The notes under the pieces are model-generated. The model did not search any database and had not been told where the DNA came from. It worked only from the letters and a program-made list of their open reading frames with translations. The translations under genes were made by a program, and so were the position numbers. Below, piece by piece: positions 1 through 6,117 of a DNA stretch of 8,654 nucleotides. Positions within the stretch are counted from its first letter, which is position 1. Each line of letters starts with the position of its first letter. This DNA is from an archaeon (GTDB lineage Archaea; Iainarchaeota; Iainarchaeia; Iainarchaeales; Iainarchaeaceae), in assembly GCA_005239615.1 (NCBI GenBank), contig SBBR01000100.1:1-8654 (forward strand). Reading direction: 5' to 3'.

Positions 1-26
1 ATATAAGGAAAACCCATTTAGTCGGC

Positions 27-1442
27 ATGAAGCGTTTTTTAGCGCTGGCCTGTTTTGCCCTGTTGATAGCCTTTCCTCACGTAATTGCAGGTGGCGTTGG
101 TGCCAGTTGTGATTACATGTTGAACGGCGACTCACAGTGCGACCCCGTCCAAGGAATATACTGCAGCGGCTGGTTGTGCCAGGCCGTTAGCGACACCAAC
201 ACTTACTGTAATGATGCTGATGGCAACAACCTGACTTCCGCGGGCCAATTGGGTGCGAGGTACAGGGATTACTCTGGGATGTGGCTTGCTTCAAGCGTCG
301 GGGATGACTGCATTAGCGGCAACCTCTTCGTTCCCTCCTGTTCGGCCACGAACTGCTATGTGAGGGAGGCCGTATGCACAACCGGAGGCAACTATACCTT
401 TGGCAAATATCCCTGCAACTCCTGCCAGAATGGCGCCTGCATAAGCGGCGAGTACCAAGCCCCGCAGCAGCAAACCAGCATCATTGGCAAACCATGCAGC
501 TATGACGTCAATGGCGATGCGCAGTGTGACTCGCAAGACGGTATTTACTGTGTTGATTATTCCTGCACTAGCGTTTCTGACACCAATACTTATTGCAACG
601 ACCCGGATGCCAATAACCTCGGCAGCAACGGCTCCCTAACAGCAAGGTACAGGGAGTACAGTGGCAGGTGGCTCGACGCCAATGTTCATGATGACTGTGT
701 GGACAACGGGGTTTTTGTTTCAAACTGCTCTGGTCAGAATTGTAGGGTCAGGGAGGCAACGTGCAGTGATGCGTCCGTTGCTCCAAATTATGGCTTTGAC
801 CTGTACGGGTGTGAGCAGTGCCAGAACGGCGCGTGCATTTCCTTGCCCGTCCCCAATGCCCAGCAGGACACGAACGTGCTCGGAAAGGCCTGTCTGTATG
901 CCTCGCTTCAGGATACCGAGTGCAGGCCGGACCAGAACATTTTCTGCATCAGCAGCAAGTGCACGAGGCTTGACCAGAACGTTTCACCGTATTGCCTCGA
1001 CACCGACGACAGGAACCAGTTTGTGGCAGGCGACCTAAATTTCCTCTATAGGGATTATGATACTGGCGCCATTGTAAAAGGGGCCGAGACAGACGCCTGT
1101 GTTGATTCCAATACTCTCAGGGAATTCTACTGCCTAGAGCCAAGGCAAGGGGCGAATTATTACCTGGAAACAGTACGGTGCGAAAATGGCTGCCTCGCCG
1201 GAAAGTGCCCAGTGCCAGCTCCTCGGCAGACCCGGCTTATCGATGGGAATTGCCATAATGGAGTCAGGGATTATGACGAAACCGGCTTGGACTGCGGCGG
1301 CGCTTATTGCGTTGCGTGCCGTGACGGAAAACCAGCCTCGGTTTCTGACAATGGGCTGCTGGTCTATATATCTGGCTGGGCCGGAGGCTCGATAAGCAAC
1401 CAAAGTATACTGGAGATACTGGAAGCATGGAAAAACAATTAG
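27..1442 (+). CDS. Secreted Cys-rich repeat protein with C-terminal W-motif
   Basis: A 471-aa exported protein of unknown function. Residues 1-21 are a signal peptide (MKR, then a hydrophobic stretch ending VIAG). Three Cys-rich repeats follow, at about 24-140, 152-272 and 285-395. Repeats 1 and 2 are close paralogues (both contain SDTNTYCND, ARYR, YSG, CQNGACIS). Repeat 3 is diverged and ends CENGCLAGKC. The pattern of a Cys-Asp pair, a later DxC, LxEFYC and CxxGCxxGxC is one I know from secreted proteins of uncultured archaea. Residues 405-431 hold a CHNGVRD...ETGLDCGG...C motif. The last ~33 residues (two short helices with W451 and W468) match the C-terminus of the protein ending at 2020. 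The frame stays open to the window edge, but the signal peptide supports ATG 27. The many paired Cys suggest a disulfide-rich extracellular or surface protein. Confidence 0.85.
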   Translation: MKRFLALACFALLIAFPHVIAGGVGASCDYMLNGDSQCDPVQGIYCSGWLCQAVSDTNTYCNDADGNNLTSAGQLGARYRDYSGMWLASSVGDDCISGNLFVPSCSATNCYVREAVCTTGGNYTFGKYPCNSCQNGACISGEYQAPQQQTSIIGKPCSYDVNGDAQCDSQDGIYCVDYSCTSVSDTNTYCNDPDANNLGSNGSLTARYREYSGRWLDANVHDDCVDNGVFVSNCSGQNCRVREATCSDASVAPNYGFDLYGCEQCQNGACISLPVPNAQQDTNVLGKACLYASLQDTECRPDQNIFCISSKCTRLDQNVSPYCLDTDDRNQFVAGDLNFLYRDYDTGAIVKGAETDACVDSNTLREFYCLEPRQGANYYLETVRCENGCLAGKCPVPAPRQTRLIDGNCHNGVRDYDETGLDCGGAYCVACRDGKPASVSDNGLLVYISGWAGGSISNQSILEILEAWKNN

Positions 1443-1453
1443 GTGAAGACCGC

Positions 1454-2026
1454 TTACTTTTTTTTCTTCAAGGCCACCGCTATTAGGATTAGCAAAAGCA
1501 CTATAACTGCCGCCCCGATGTAAATGGCGGTGTTGTTCTGGGCTTGGGCGGGCGGTGTTTTAGCCGATGCACTTTCATCTTTCTTGGTTTCCGCCTGCGG
1601 CGTTGCCTGTTCTTCCTTCTCCGCTATGTTTACTACTGAATCCCCCACAATGAAGTCGCTGGCCGAGAGCGTTTCCCACGACCCATTCAGGAATTGGGCA
1701 GCGGCTGCGCTTGGCGGTGCCTTCAGTTCGTACACTAATTCGGAATCCTTCACGTTCTCCCCGTAGAGCAGCCAGCTCACGCGGCCCTCAAACATCGTCG
1801 CGGCAGGAATTGTCCCTGTGACCTCCCACCCCTCGGGCGGGTATTCGGTCACGATTATGCCGCTCGGCTTTTCCCCCACGAACTTCATGCGTAGTTTTAC
1901 CTGTACAGTATTCCCTGGCTCCACTGCCCCGCCAACGTTACGCTCTACACTTATAGGCTGAAGGGCAAAAGCAAGGCCGGAAAGCAATACCAATAAAATG
2001 GTCAACGAGCAGAGGCGCTTCAGCAT
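1454..2026 (-). CDS. Membrane-anchored surface protein with one beta-rich domain
   Basis: 190 aa, function unknown. From the chosen start it has a signal peptide (MLKRLCSLTILLVLL, ending near AFA). A beta-rich domain follows (about residues 23-130, with PSGIIVTEYPPEGWEV and FLNGSWE). Then comes a Glu/Lys/Ala/Gln-rich low-complexity linker (about 133-165), a hydrophobic membrane segment, and a terminal KKKK that sets the inside face. This is a typical exported, C-terminally anchored protein. The domain resembles the second domain of the upstream gene (2020-2889). I prefer ATG at 2026 to GTG at 2035 because a GAGGTGG ribosome site lies about 7 bases upstream. The ATG overlaps the upstream stop (ATGCTGA), so the two genes are translationally coupled. 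Confidence 0.8.
   Translation of the reverse strand: MLKRLCSLTILLVLLSGLAFALQPISVERNVGGAVEPGNTVQVKLRMKFVGEKPSGIIVTEYPPEGWEVTGTIPAATMFEGRVSWLLYGENVKDSELVYELKAPPSAAAAQFLNGSWETLSASDFIVGDSVVNIAEKEEQATPQAETKKDESASAKTPPAQAQNNTAIYIGAAVIVLLLILIAVALKKKK
1458..1465 (+). terminator. T8 tract after the secreted gene
   Basis: Eight consecutive T on the plus strand, 16 bases after the stop at 1442, fit an archaeal oligo-T terminator. The same bases read on the minus strand as the C-terminal lysine codons of the convergent gene, so one tract may serve both purposes. Confidence 0.5.
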
Positions 2027-2889
2027 GACCGCCACCTCTCGATTACCTGGAGTATCTGCGAGTTGTCGATTTCAGATGTCGCCCATTGGCCAATGAAGCG
2101 GAGCAGCTGTTCGTCACTTAGAGGGCACTCTGGAACTACGAAGCCTCCAATGGTGGTGTATGTGTCCCCGACCGTAACACCCTCTTCGCCCTCGATTGCC
2201 CAGTTGCCGTCCCACCGCAATACTGTCCCGCTTTGGAGGTCCTGCGGCAACCTTACACTATACCGTATTGACCCCGCGCCTATGTTGTTGGCATTTCTGC
2301 CCACTATCTTAAGTTGCATGCCAATGATATTATACGTCACTTCCGCTATTTGGCTGTTTGGCACGCCGGCTACGATAAGACCTGTCGGCAGCGTTTCCCT
2401 GGTTATTATGCCGGGAAAGCTGCGGCGTGGCAGGAGACCCAACACCACGCTTGCATATCCTCCAGCACTGACTGTTCTAGGCAAAGTGCGCCTCACAACT
2501 ACAGCATTATTGTCCCCATTGTTGGTGTCCTGCAGAACAATGTAAACATCACTTCCCACCGATGCCGAACCAGTAGAGCCGTACGGATACATAGCGTTCA
2601 CCATAATCCTCCTCTCCCCTGCGGGCAGGCCAACGGTGTCCACTGTATACCTATAGCGGTTCCTCGGCGGGTCGAGGTTTTGGTTGGCAAGGTAAATCAC
2701 GCTGTTGTTAACGAGCGTGGTAATATTCGTGGATGTCATGTTCACGTCCGCACTGTACTCAAAAGTAATCCGGTCGCCGACGTTAAACACCTGCCCGTTC
2801 TGCGGCGAGGCAACCGTAATGGCTGCAGCATCAGCACCTGCGGCAAACCAAGCCAACAGAGCGGTTAAAACCAGCTTGGCCTTATTCAT
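2020..2889 (-). CDS. Secreted two-domain Ig-like protein with C-terminal W-motif
   Basis: 289 aa, exported, function unknown. The signal peptide is MNKAKLVLTALLAWFAAG, ending near ADA. The first domain has an Ig/PKD-like look (SPQNGQVFNVGDRITFEY). The second (about residues 130-245; RTLPRTVSAGG, RETLPTGL, WDGNWAIEGEEGVTVGDT) is related to the domain of the next gene. The last ~33 residues, LSDEQLLRFIGQWAT then two more short blocks, match the tail of the Cys-rich protein at 27-1442. There is no C-terminal membrane segment, unlike its downstream partner, so it may be secreted or held by the W-motif. ATG 2889 is preferred over GTG 2904. A TATA box at 2915-2922 puts the expected transcript start close to 2892, which makes a leaderless mRNA with ATG 2889 and leaves the GTG untranscribed. 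Confidence 0.8.
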   Translation of the reverse strand: MNKAKLVLTALLAWFAAGADAAAITVASPQNGQVFNVGDRITFEYSADVNMTSTNITTLVNNSVIYLANQNLDPPRNRYRYTVDTVGLPAGERRIMVNAMYPYGSTGSASVGSDVYIVLQDTNNGDNNAVVVRRTLPRTVSAGGYASVVLGLLPRRSFPGIITRETLPTGLIVAGVPNSQIAEVTYNIIGMQLKIVGRNANNIGAGSIRYSVRLPQDLQSGTVLRWDGNWAIEGEEGVTVGDTYTTIGGFVVPECPLSDEQLLRFIGQWATSEIDNSQILQVIERWRSC

Positions 2890-2914
2890 TTCAGCTAATA
2901 CCACAAGTTCTTTC

Positions 2915-2922
2915 TATTTAAA
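2915..2922 (-). promoter_or_regulatory. TATA box of the surface-protein operon
   Basis: TTTAAATA on the minus strand, centred ~26 bases before an expected transcript start at about 2892. This fits archaeal box A spacing and a leaderless message for the gene starting at 2889. Confidence 0.6.
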
Positions 2923-2975
2923 CTTAACTGTCTCCAAATCATAAGTTTCTTTTCTTTCTAGGAAAGGAGATAGTT

Positions 2976-3093
2976 GCCCTGGTCGTCTAGCCCGGTCAAA
3001 TCATTAACTTCGCCTAAAAAAGCTTGGTTTTTGGTGCTGTTAGGACGATACCCTCTCACGGTATAAACCCGAGTTCAAATCTCGGCCAGGGCA
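2976..3093 (+). tRNA. tRNA-Glu (CTC) with a D-loop insertion
   Basis: The acceptor stem GCCCTGG (2976-2982) pairs with CCAGGGC (3086-3092), followed by discriminator A3093; no CCA is encoded. The D-stem is GTC(T) (2985-2988) with (G)GAC (3043-3046). The anticodon stem ATACC/GGTAT encloses loop CTCTCAC, with anticodon CTC at 3055-3057. The T-arm is CCGAG-TTCAAAT-CTCGG (3069-3085). The gene is ~44 nt too long, and all the excess lies in the D-loop after the conserved GG (2994-2995). Removing it gives a normal loop TAGCCCGGTTA. A T7 run at 3095-3101 is a likely terminator. I saw no clear promoter upstream. Confidence 0.88.
2997..3040 (+). other. Putative tRNA intron in the D-loop (~44 nt)
   Basis: This is the excess sequence inside tRNA-Glu; exact ends are uncertain by a base or two. 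It folds as a hairpin: TTAAC (3004-3008) with GTTAG (3039-3043), CGCC (3011-3014) with GGTG (3033-3036), and AAAAA (3016-3020) with TTTTT (3028-3032). The GTTAG strand crosses the proposed 3' splice site, as expected of a relaxed bulge-helix-bulge substrate for the archaeal splicing endonuclease. I could not build a perfect canonical motif. The position (about nucleotide 20) is noncanonical. Confidence 0.7.
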
Positions 3094-3094
3094 A

Positions 3095-3101
3095 TTTTTT
3101 T
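3095..3101 (+). terminator. T7 tract after tRNA-Glu
   Basis: Seven T directly downstream of the tRNA 3' end, the usual form of an archaeal oligo-T terminator. Confidence 0.5.
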
Positions 3102-3173
3102 CTTGCGAGCGCAGCGAGCCACTGCCCTGTGCAGCAGGGCTCTCCACACTCAACAGCCGGAGCTGTTGGTTTG

Positions 3174-3193
3174 AATCTCGGCCAGGGCAATTT
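3174..3193 (+). repeat. Displaced copy of the tRNA-Glu 3' end
   Basis: Twenty bases here are identical to 3078-3097, which span the end of the T-loop, the T-stem 3' strand, the acceptor 3' strand and the first flanking bases of tRNA-Glu. The copies are 96 bp apart. The DNA between them holds two hairpins (GCCCTG/CAGGGC near 3124-3140, CAACAGC/GCTGTTG near 3151-3168) but no tRNA body. It looks like a leftover attachment-site repeat or a broken tRNA duplicate, lying right beside the end of vapC (3198). Confidence 0.65.
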
Positions 3194-3197
3194 CTTT

Positions 3198-3584
3198 TTA
3201 AATTACCTCGACGCCCTCAAGCCCCTTGAAGTCCCGGTCGCTTGTGATTAGTTTTGCGCTATTTACTGTGGCCGTTGCATAAATCAGGGCGTCCACCATT
3301 GCGAGGTTTTTTTTTATGGCAAGGCGCGCGGCTTCCAGCGCTATTTCCTTGCTGAGGTCTAGCACAATGCAGTTGTTGATTATGTATGCCGCTGACTTGT
3401 TCGCCTGGTATTCCCCGAACCTGATTTTTGTCCTTTTGTATACCTCGTAAATCACTATCGGGCTTGTGAAAAGCGAATGCTTGGCATTGCCATTGATGAT
3501 GCCTTCGTATGGCTTGGCCTTTGCCTTTCCGTCGAGATATTCGAGCCAGCCGCTGGAGTCAACCAAAACGTTCTGTGTGGTCAC
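3198..3584 (-). CDS. vapC: VapC-family PIN-domain toxin
   Basis: 128 aa, the usual size for VapC ribonucleases. The PIN acidic residues are present: D9 (VLVDSSGW), E47 (IYEVYKR), D98 (MVDALIYA), and D116/D118 (TSDRDF). In characterised members these bind Mg2+/Mn2+ for RNA cleavage, mostly of tRNA or rRNA. The start is GTG at 3584; a GGAAGG site lies ~7 bases upstream and the first PIN strand begins at residue 5, so no shorter start is possible. The gene overlaps the end of the AbrB-like antitoxin gene by 26 bases, so they are co-translated. All catalytic positions are intact, so it is probably functional. The RNA target cannot be told from sequence. Confidence 0.88.
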   Translation of the reverse strand: MTTQNVLVDSSGWLEYLDGKAKAKPYEGIINGNAKHSLFTSPIVIYEVYKRTKIRFGEYQANKSAAYIINNCIVLDLSKEIALEAARLAIKKNLAMVDALIYATATVNSAKLITSDRDFKGLEGVEVI

Positions 3585-3783
3585 GTATATCCTTCCAGGT
3601 GGCGCCTTCCATTACGCCTGGAAACATTCCCTTGGCTTCCTTCACTGGGCCGACCTTGACAAGGACTATTGAGTCGGGCTTTTCCAGCACCACAAGTTTC
3701 TGGCCGGGCTTTAGCTTGAGGAAATCTCGGGATTTTTTCGGTATGACAATCTGGAATTTTTTTGAAACGGTCACAGTTGTCAT
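3559..3783 (-). CDS. vapB: AbrB/SpoVT-type antitoxin of the first vapBC pair
   Basis: 74 aa. The N-terminal half (TVSKKFQIVIPKKSRDFLKLKPGQKLVV) is a swapped-hairpin AbrB-type DNA-binding domain. The C-terminal part (about 45-74, with GVMEGATWKDIRD) would be the toxin-binding tail. The protein should neutralise the VapC encoded downstream and repress the shared promoter. The frame is open further upstream to 3876, but ATG 3783 is preferred: a GGTGG ribosome site lies at 3788-3792 and the AbrB fold starts right there. A T-rich TATA-like stretch at about 3815-3823 (minus) would start transcription ~10 bases before this ATG. Confidence 0.85.
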   Translation of the reverse strand: MTTVTVSKKFQIVIPKKSRDFLKLKPGQKLVVLEKPDSIVLVKVGPVKEAKGMFPGVMEGATWKDIRDHTERFG

Positions 3784-3859
3784 TGTTCCACCAAGGCAAC
3801 ATGGCAGGAACACCATAAAAATCTTACGTTTTGAGTATCGATGCATGTAAAGTAAGATT

Positions 3860-4579
3860 CTACTTATATGGCGCAATCGCCTGAAAGAATTCCTGTTCGC
3901 TTATCTCCCCCAATCGCCTGTCCTTGTAGAGGAGCACGCCCCTTCCCGGCCACTGCCCCCACACCGCGCCGAAGCCCCTTTCCATGACGTCCCTAAAATA
4001 ATCTGCTGTCTGGCGGAAGTGCACAAAGCCAAGGTCAGCGTAATTCAGCTTCTCGTCCCTGAAGCGCAGACCTTTGCAGAACGGGTAGAGCTTTGAGTAA
4101 TCCGCGTTTTTTTCCATCGAGATGAACGGGAAGAGTCTGCATTCGAGCGGCCGGCAAGCATAAATCGAGCAGCCCCCAAGGCCTTTCTCGTCCTGCGTGT
4201 AGAAAGTGCATGCGCCTTCGGGATTCCTGCCGCCATTCACGCCATCTTTGCCGTTGCCCTCCGTGCGCTCCTCCCTTTTGAAACAAACCATAGGCAGCAC
4301 CACGAAATGGTCCGGCAAAGGCCCGGCCGCCTTTTCGAGGGCGTGGGCAATTTTTTTCGGGAGCAAGTTCCTGTGCACAATGGGTTTCTCGCGTGCCTCT
4401 GCCTTTTCACCGGCCTGCGGGCGCGGGAAAACCTGCAGGAAGAGCTGGCAGTGCGTGTCCAGGAATTCTCGCATCCCCATTGCCTTTAGCCTTGCCTGTG
4501 CCGTGATTTCCTCCGGCATGGAAACAATGAAGTAGCGCCTGCAGCACTCGCCGCAGCGCTGGCACTTGAAGTCGTACAT
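3860..4579 (-). CDS. YkgJ-type Cys-cluster (Zn/Fe-chelating) protein
   Basis: 239 aa from the chosen start. It carries the family's N-terminal cluster CQRCGECC (residues 6-13). A second cluster has C124 (GACTFY), C137 (GGCSIY), C142-RPLEC147-RLFP and C168. The spacing CxxY..RPxxCRxFP is the hallmark of the UPF0153/YkgJ family, which is predicted to bind zinc or an iron-sulfur cluster. Its biochemical role is not established. A charged Gly/Asn-rich insert (about residues 104-121) precedes the second cluster. ATG 4579 is preferred over TTG 4615: it begins just before the first Cys cluster, and a TATA box at 4602-4610 predicts a transcript start near 4580, giving a leaderless mRNA. It lies upstream of vapBC-1 on the same strand with a 76-base gap, probably under separate control. 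Confidence 0.85.
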   Translation of the reverse strand: MYDFKCQRCGECCRRYFIVSMPEEITAQARLKAMGMREFLDTHCQLFLQVFPRPQAGEKAEAREKPIVHRNLLPKKIAHALEKAAGPLPDHFVVLPMVCFKREERTEGNGKDGVNGGRNPEGACTFYTQDEKGLGGCSIYACRPLECRLFPFISMEKNADYSKLYPFCKGLRFRDEKLNYADLGFVHFRQTADYFRDVMERGFGAVWGQWPGRGVLLYKDRRLGEISEQEFFQAIAPYK

Positions 4580-4601
4580 GGACGTATTACTTTTGAATAG
4601 G

Positions 4602-4610
4602 AAATTTAAA
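4602..4610 (-). promoter_or_regulatory. TATA box of the YkgJ-type gene
   Basis: TTTAAATTT on the minus strand, centred ~27 bases before ATG 4579, the distance expected for a leaderless archaeal transcript. Confidence 0.55.
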
Positions 4611-4624
4611 GGCAAAGCGATGCG

Positions 4625-4660
4625 ATTATTAAATGATTAGTATAATAAATTAAATTAGCG
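4625..4660 (+). promoter_or_regulatory. AT-rich promoter region of vapBC-2
   Basis: A run of A/T with two TATA-like stretches (ATTAAATG at 4628-4635, TATAATAAAT at 4641-4650) just before ATG 4666. It is divergent from the YkgJ-type promoter, with 86 bases between the two start codons. I cannot say which box is used. Autoregulation by the AbrB-like product is expected for the family; no operator is evident. Confidence 0.45.
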
Positions 4661-4665
4661 GTTTA

Positions 4666-4860
4666 ATGCAAGTTATCGTGAAAACCAGAAAACTCGGCGG
4701 TTCTATAATAACAACAATACCTTCAGACGCTGTCAAGGCCATGAGCATCAAACCCAACGAAACTCTTGAGTTGGACATCAAAAAGCACAGGAGAAGCTTT
4801 TTCGGCATCGCCAAGGGAATGCGCGAGTTTACGGAGGAAGACAGGTTTGACCGGCACTAA
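4666..4860 (+). CDS. vapB: AbrB-type antitoxin of the second vapBC pair
   Basis: 64 aa. The N-terminal ~45 residues (VIVKTRKLGGSIITTIPSDA, then a segment with NETLELDI) match the AbrB/MazE swapped-hairpin DNA-binding domain. The tail (about 46-64, FGIAKGMREFTEEDRFDRH) is a typical toxin-binding helix region. The stop overlaps the toxin start by 14 bases. No strong ribosome site precedes the ATG, so a short or leaderless mRNA is likely. The sequence differs clearly from the other AbrB-type antitoxin in the window, so the two pairs are not a recent duplication. Confidence 0.82.
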   Translation: MQVIVKTRKLGGSIITTIPSDAVKAMSIKPNETLELDIKKHRRSFFGIAKGMREFTEEDRFDRH

Positions 4861-5239
4861 CCTTGTTTTTGACTCCAGCGCCTGGGTAGAATATTTCAGG
4901 GCATCTAAAATCGGGGAAAAGGTGTGGAAACTTATAGATACAGGTGGCAACACCATCCTGACCACAAATATCGCGGCTGCCGAGGTCATAAGCATAATGA
5001 AAAGGCTTGGCTATGACTACCAAAGCGCGGCCATTGGCATAAGAGCCCTTTCCATTCCTGCAAAGGAAACTCAGGAAGATTACCTAAAAGCTGGCGAAAG
5101 GCATATTGAGATGAAAGAAAAGTTTGGTGATGTAAGCCTTGCGGACACGATAATAGCTGTTATCGCAGAGAAAAATAACGCTCGGATAGTCACAAAAGAC
5201 TTTCACCTCAAGTCCTCCAACTCTATTTTTTTGGAATAG
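4847..5239 (+). CDS. vapC: VapC-family PIN-domain toxin of the second pair
   Basis: 130 aa. The acidic PIN residues are D9 (LVFDSSAW), E46 (AAAEVISI), D100 (SLADTIIA) and D118 (TKDFH), in the order and spacing of active VapC ribonucleases. The start is taken as TTG 4847: a GGAGGA site (4833-4838) lies ~8 bases upstream, and the first PIN strand follows at residue 5. The upstream in-frame extension to 4766 lies inside the antitoxin gene and adds unrelated sequence. A T7 run at 5225-5231, inside the last codons, may help terminate. The gene ends only 7 bases before the TATA box of the membrane-gene operon. Confidence 0.86.
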   Translation: MTGTNLVFDSSAWVEYFRASKIGEKVWKLIDTGGNTILTTNIAAAEVISIMKRLGYDYQSAAIGIRALSIPAKETQEDYLKAGERHIEMKEKFGDVSLADTIIAVIAEKNNARIVTKDFHLKSSNSIFLE

Positions 5240-5246
5240 CCGACGC

Positions 5247-5256
5247 TTTATAAATA
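5247..5256 (+). promoter_or_regulatory. Strong TATA box of the membrane-gene operon
   Basis: TTTATAAATA is a near-ideal archaeal box A, predicting a transcript start at about 5277-5279. The next convincing gene starts at 5574, so the message would have a ~295-nt leader. Confidence 0.65.
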
Positions 5257-5277
5257 TATTAACTTCACTCCGTGAAA

Positions 5278-5573
5278 AGATTAATTAATATAGTTTCCTT
5301 GGCCAATATTACCGAGGACAGTGCAGAGCATGCCAAATACCCGGCCAGCCACAGCCATAGCATGGCTTGGACTAATTACATGCACAGGCCCAGCCACGGC
5401 AAAAGTCTCCAGCGCGAGGGGTGCCATGGTTTCATGTGCCACGCCCGACACACATGGCCCAGCCACGCCTACGTCCCAAGCGTGTCCATGGTTTTTGTCA
5501 CGGTCTTTCCTCTCTACCCTATCAGAAGTCTCCGGTCTAGTGCCATGGCCCATTGCAGTGGAGGCGGGATGAC
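5278..5573 (+). other. Long GC-rich repetitive leader; possible 83-aa ORF
   Basis: No recognisable gene. The sequence holds GGCC(C)AGCCAC three times (5343, 5387, 5456) and five CATGG words before the CATGG at the start codon of the next gene. A hairpin at 5349-5370 pairs CCA-AGCCAT with ATGGCT-TGG around AGC, with one bulged base. One frame is open from GTG 5321 to TGA 5572, one base before the next ATG. Its product repeats a GPAT motif (RPATAI, GPATAK, GPATPT), has no signal peptide and resembles nothing I know. The 3' end carries GGAGG (5560-5564), a good ribosome site for ATG 5574. It could be a regulatory leader RNA, a small repetitive protein, or decayed coding sequence. Confidence 0.4.
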
Positions 5574-5933
5574 ATGGTTTTCTTCGAGTCAGTGAACGCC
5601 CTGCTCAACCTGGACCCGCAATACATCATAGACGTCACCATGGGCAACCTTTACTGGCTCGTGATGTTCTATGCAATAATCGTTATCCTCTATGACGACA
5701 AGAGGACAATTTACTATTTCCTCATCTTCACGGTCTACCTCTGGGCATTCCTCGACTTTGTGGGCATCACGGGCCTCGGCTGGGGCCTCATAGGCGGTGC
5801 AATCTGGATTGTGCTGAGGATAATTGTTTTCGAGTCAGCCGAGAATACTCCTCTCCTGAAAAAATACCTCTTCCAGGCTTGGGCGATAGTGGCTTTCGGC
5901 ATTCTCCTTTACGTGGCATTCTTCAGCAGGTGA
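5574..5933 (+). CDS. Module protein A1, four-TM small membrane protein
   Basis: 119 aa, not a family I recognise. Hydrophobic segments lie at about 27-41, 46-66, 69-87 and 99-116, giving four membrane passes. It is the first of three paralogues (A1, A2, A3). Shared positions are L13-D14, D20, MxNLxW (23-28), K43 after the first segment, L60-D61, and AENxxLKKY (89-98) before the last segment. The A2/A3 equivalents sit at matching places. Acidic residues inside or beside membrane segments (D14, D20, D61) and the conserved Asn and Trp suggest function beyond anchoring. ATG 5574 has GGAGG upstream at 5560-5564. It is followed after 4 bases by its B partner, so it is probably co-translated with it. 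Confidence 0.8.
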   Translation: MVFFESVNALLNLDPQYIIDVTMGNLYWLVMFYAIIVILYDDKRTIYYFLIFTVYLWAFLDFVGITGLGWGLIGGAIWIVLRIIVFESAENTPLLKKYLFQAWAIVAFGILLYVAFFSR

Positions 5934-5937
5934 AAAG

Positions 5938-6117
5938 ATGGGGTGTTACTTCAGCTTGGCAGTGAAAGGCCTGTACGCGGGCGCGGCGTACCTCGGCATA
6001 GTCATACTACTTGAAATGGCCTTTCCCGGCAGCGTGAAGGACACGGCTTTCTCTGTGCTGGGGCTCTCGGCGTTCTTCATACTTTGGGTATTGGAGTTCA
6101 TATTCGACTACACGTGA
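5938..6117 (+). CDS. Module protein B1, two-TM small membrane protein
   Basis: 59 aa (MGCYFSLAVKGLYAG at the start). Two hydrophobic segments (about 12-30 and 38-55) flank a short polar turn, PGSVKDTAFS. It is paralogous to the genes at 6488-6682 and 7530-7712. Common features are MGxxFxLxVxGL at the N-terminus and a DTxFSxLG or equivalent FSPxG motif before the second membrane segment. AGGTGA, ending at the A1 stop, serves as ribosome site for ATG 5938. The stop (TGA 6115-6117) overlaps the A2 start as TGATG. Coupling to A genes on both sides argues for an A-B complex in the membrane. Function unknown. Confidence 0.75.
   Translation: MGCYFSLAVKGLYAGAAYLGIVILLEMAFPGSVKDTAFSVLGLSAFFILWVLEFIFDYT

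Noticed and set aside
3123..3189. A second tRNA ending at the duplicated tail
   Set aside because: GCCCTG could pair with CAGGGC, but the T-stem 5' strand does not match CTCGG and no D-arm or anticodon arm can be built.
3024..3251. 75-aa plus-strand ORF
   Set aside because: It runs through tRNA-Glu and its 3'-end duplicate; the repeated NLGQGNFFL is the tRNA tail read twice.
3784..3876. N-terminal extension of the first AbrB-type antitoxin
   Set aside because: The extra 31 residues are unlike the family, and a ribosome site sits just before the ATG at 3783.
5272..5595. 107-aa plus-strand ORF from GTG 5272, and a 90-aa minus-strand ORF at 5281-5553
   Set aside because: The GTG lies before the transcript start predicted from the TATA box, the frame overruns the A1 start, and neither product has recognisable features. 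The repeats of the leader keep several frames open.
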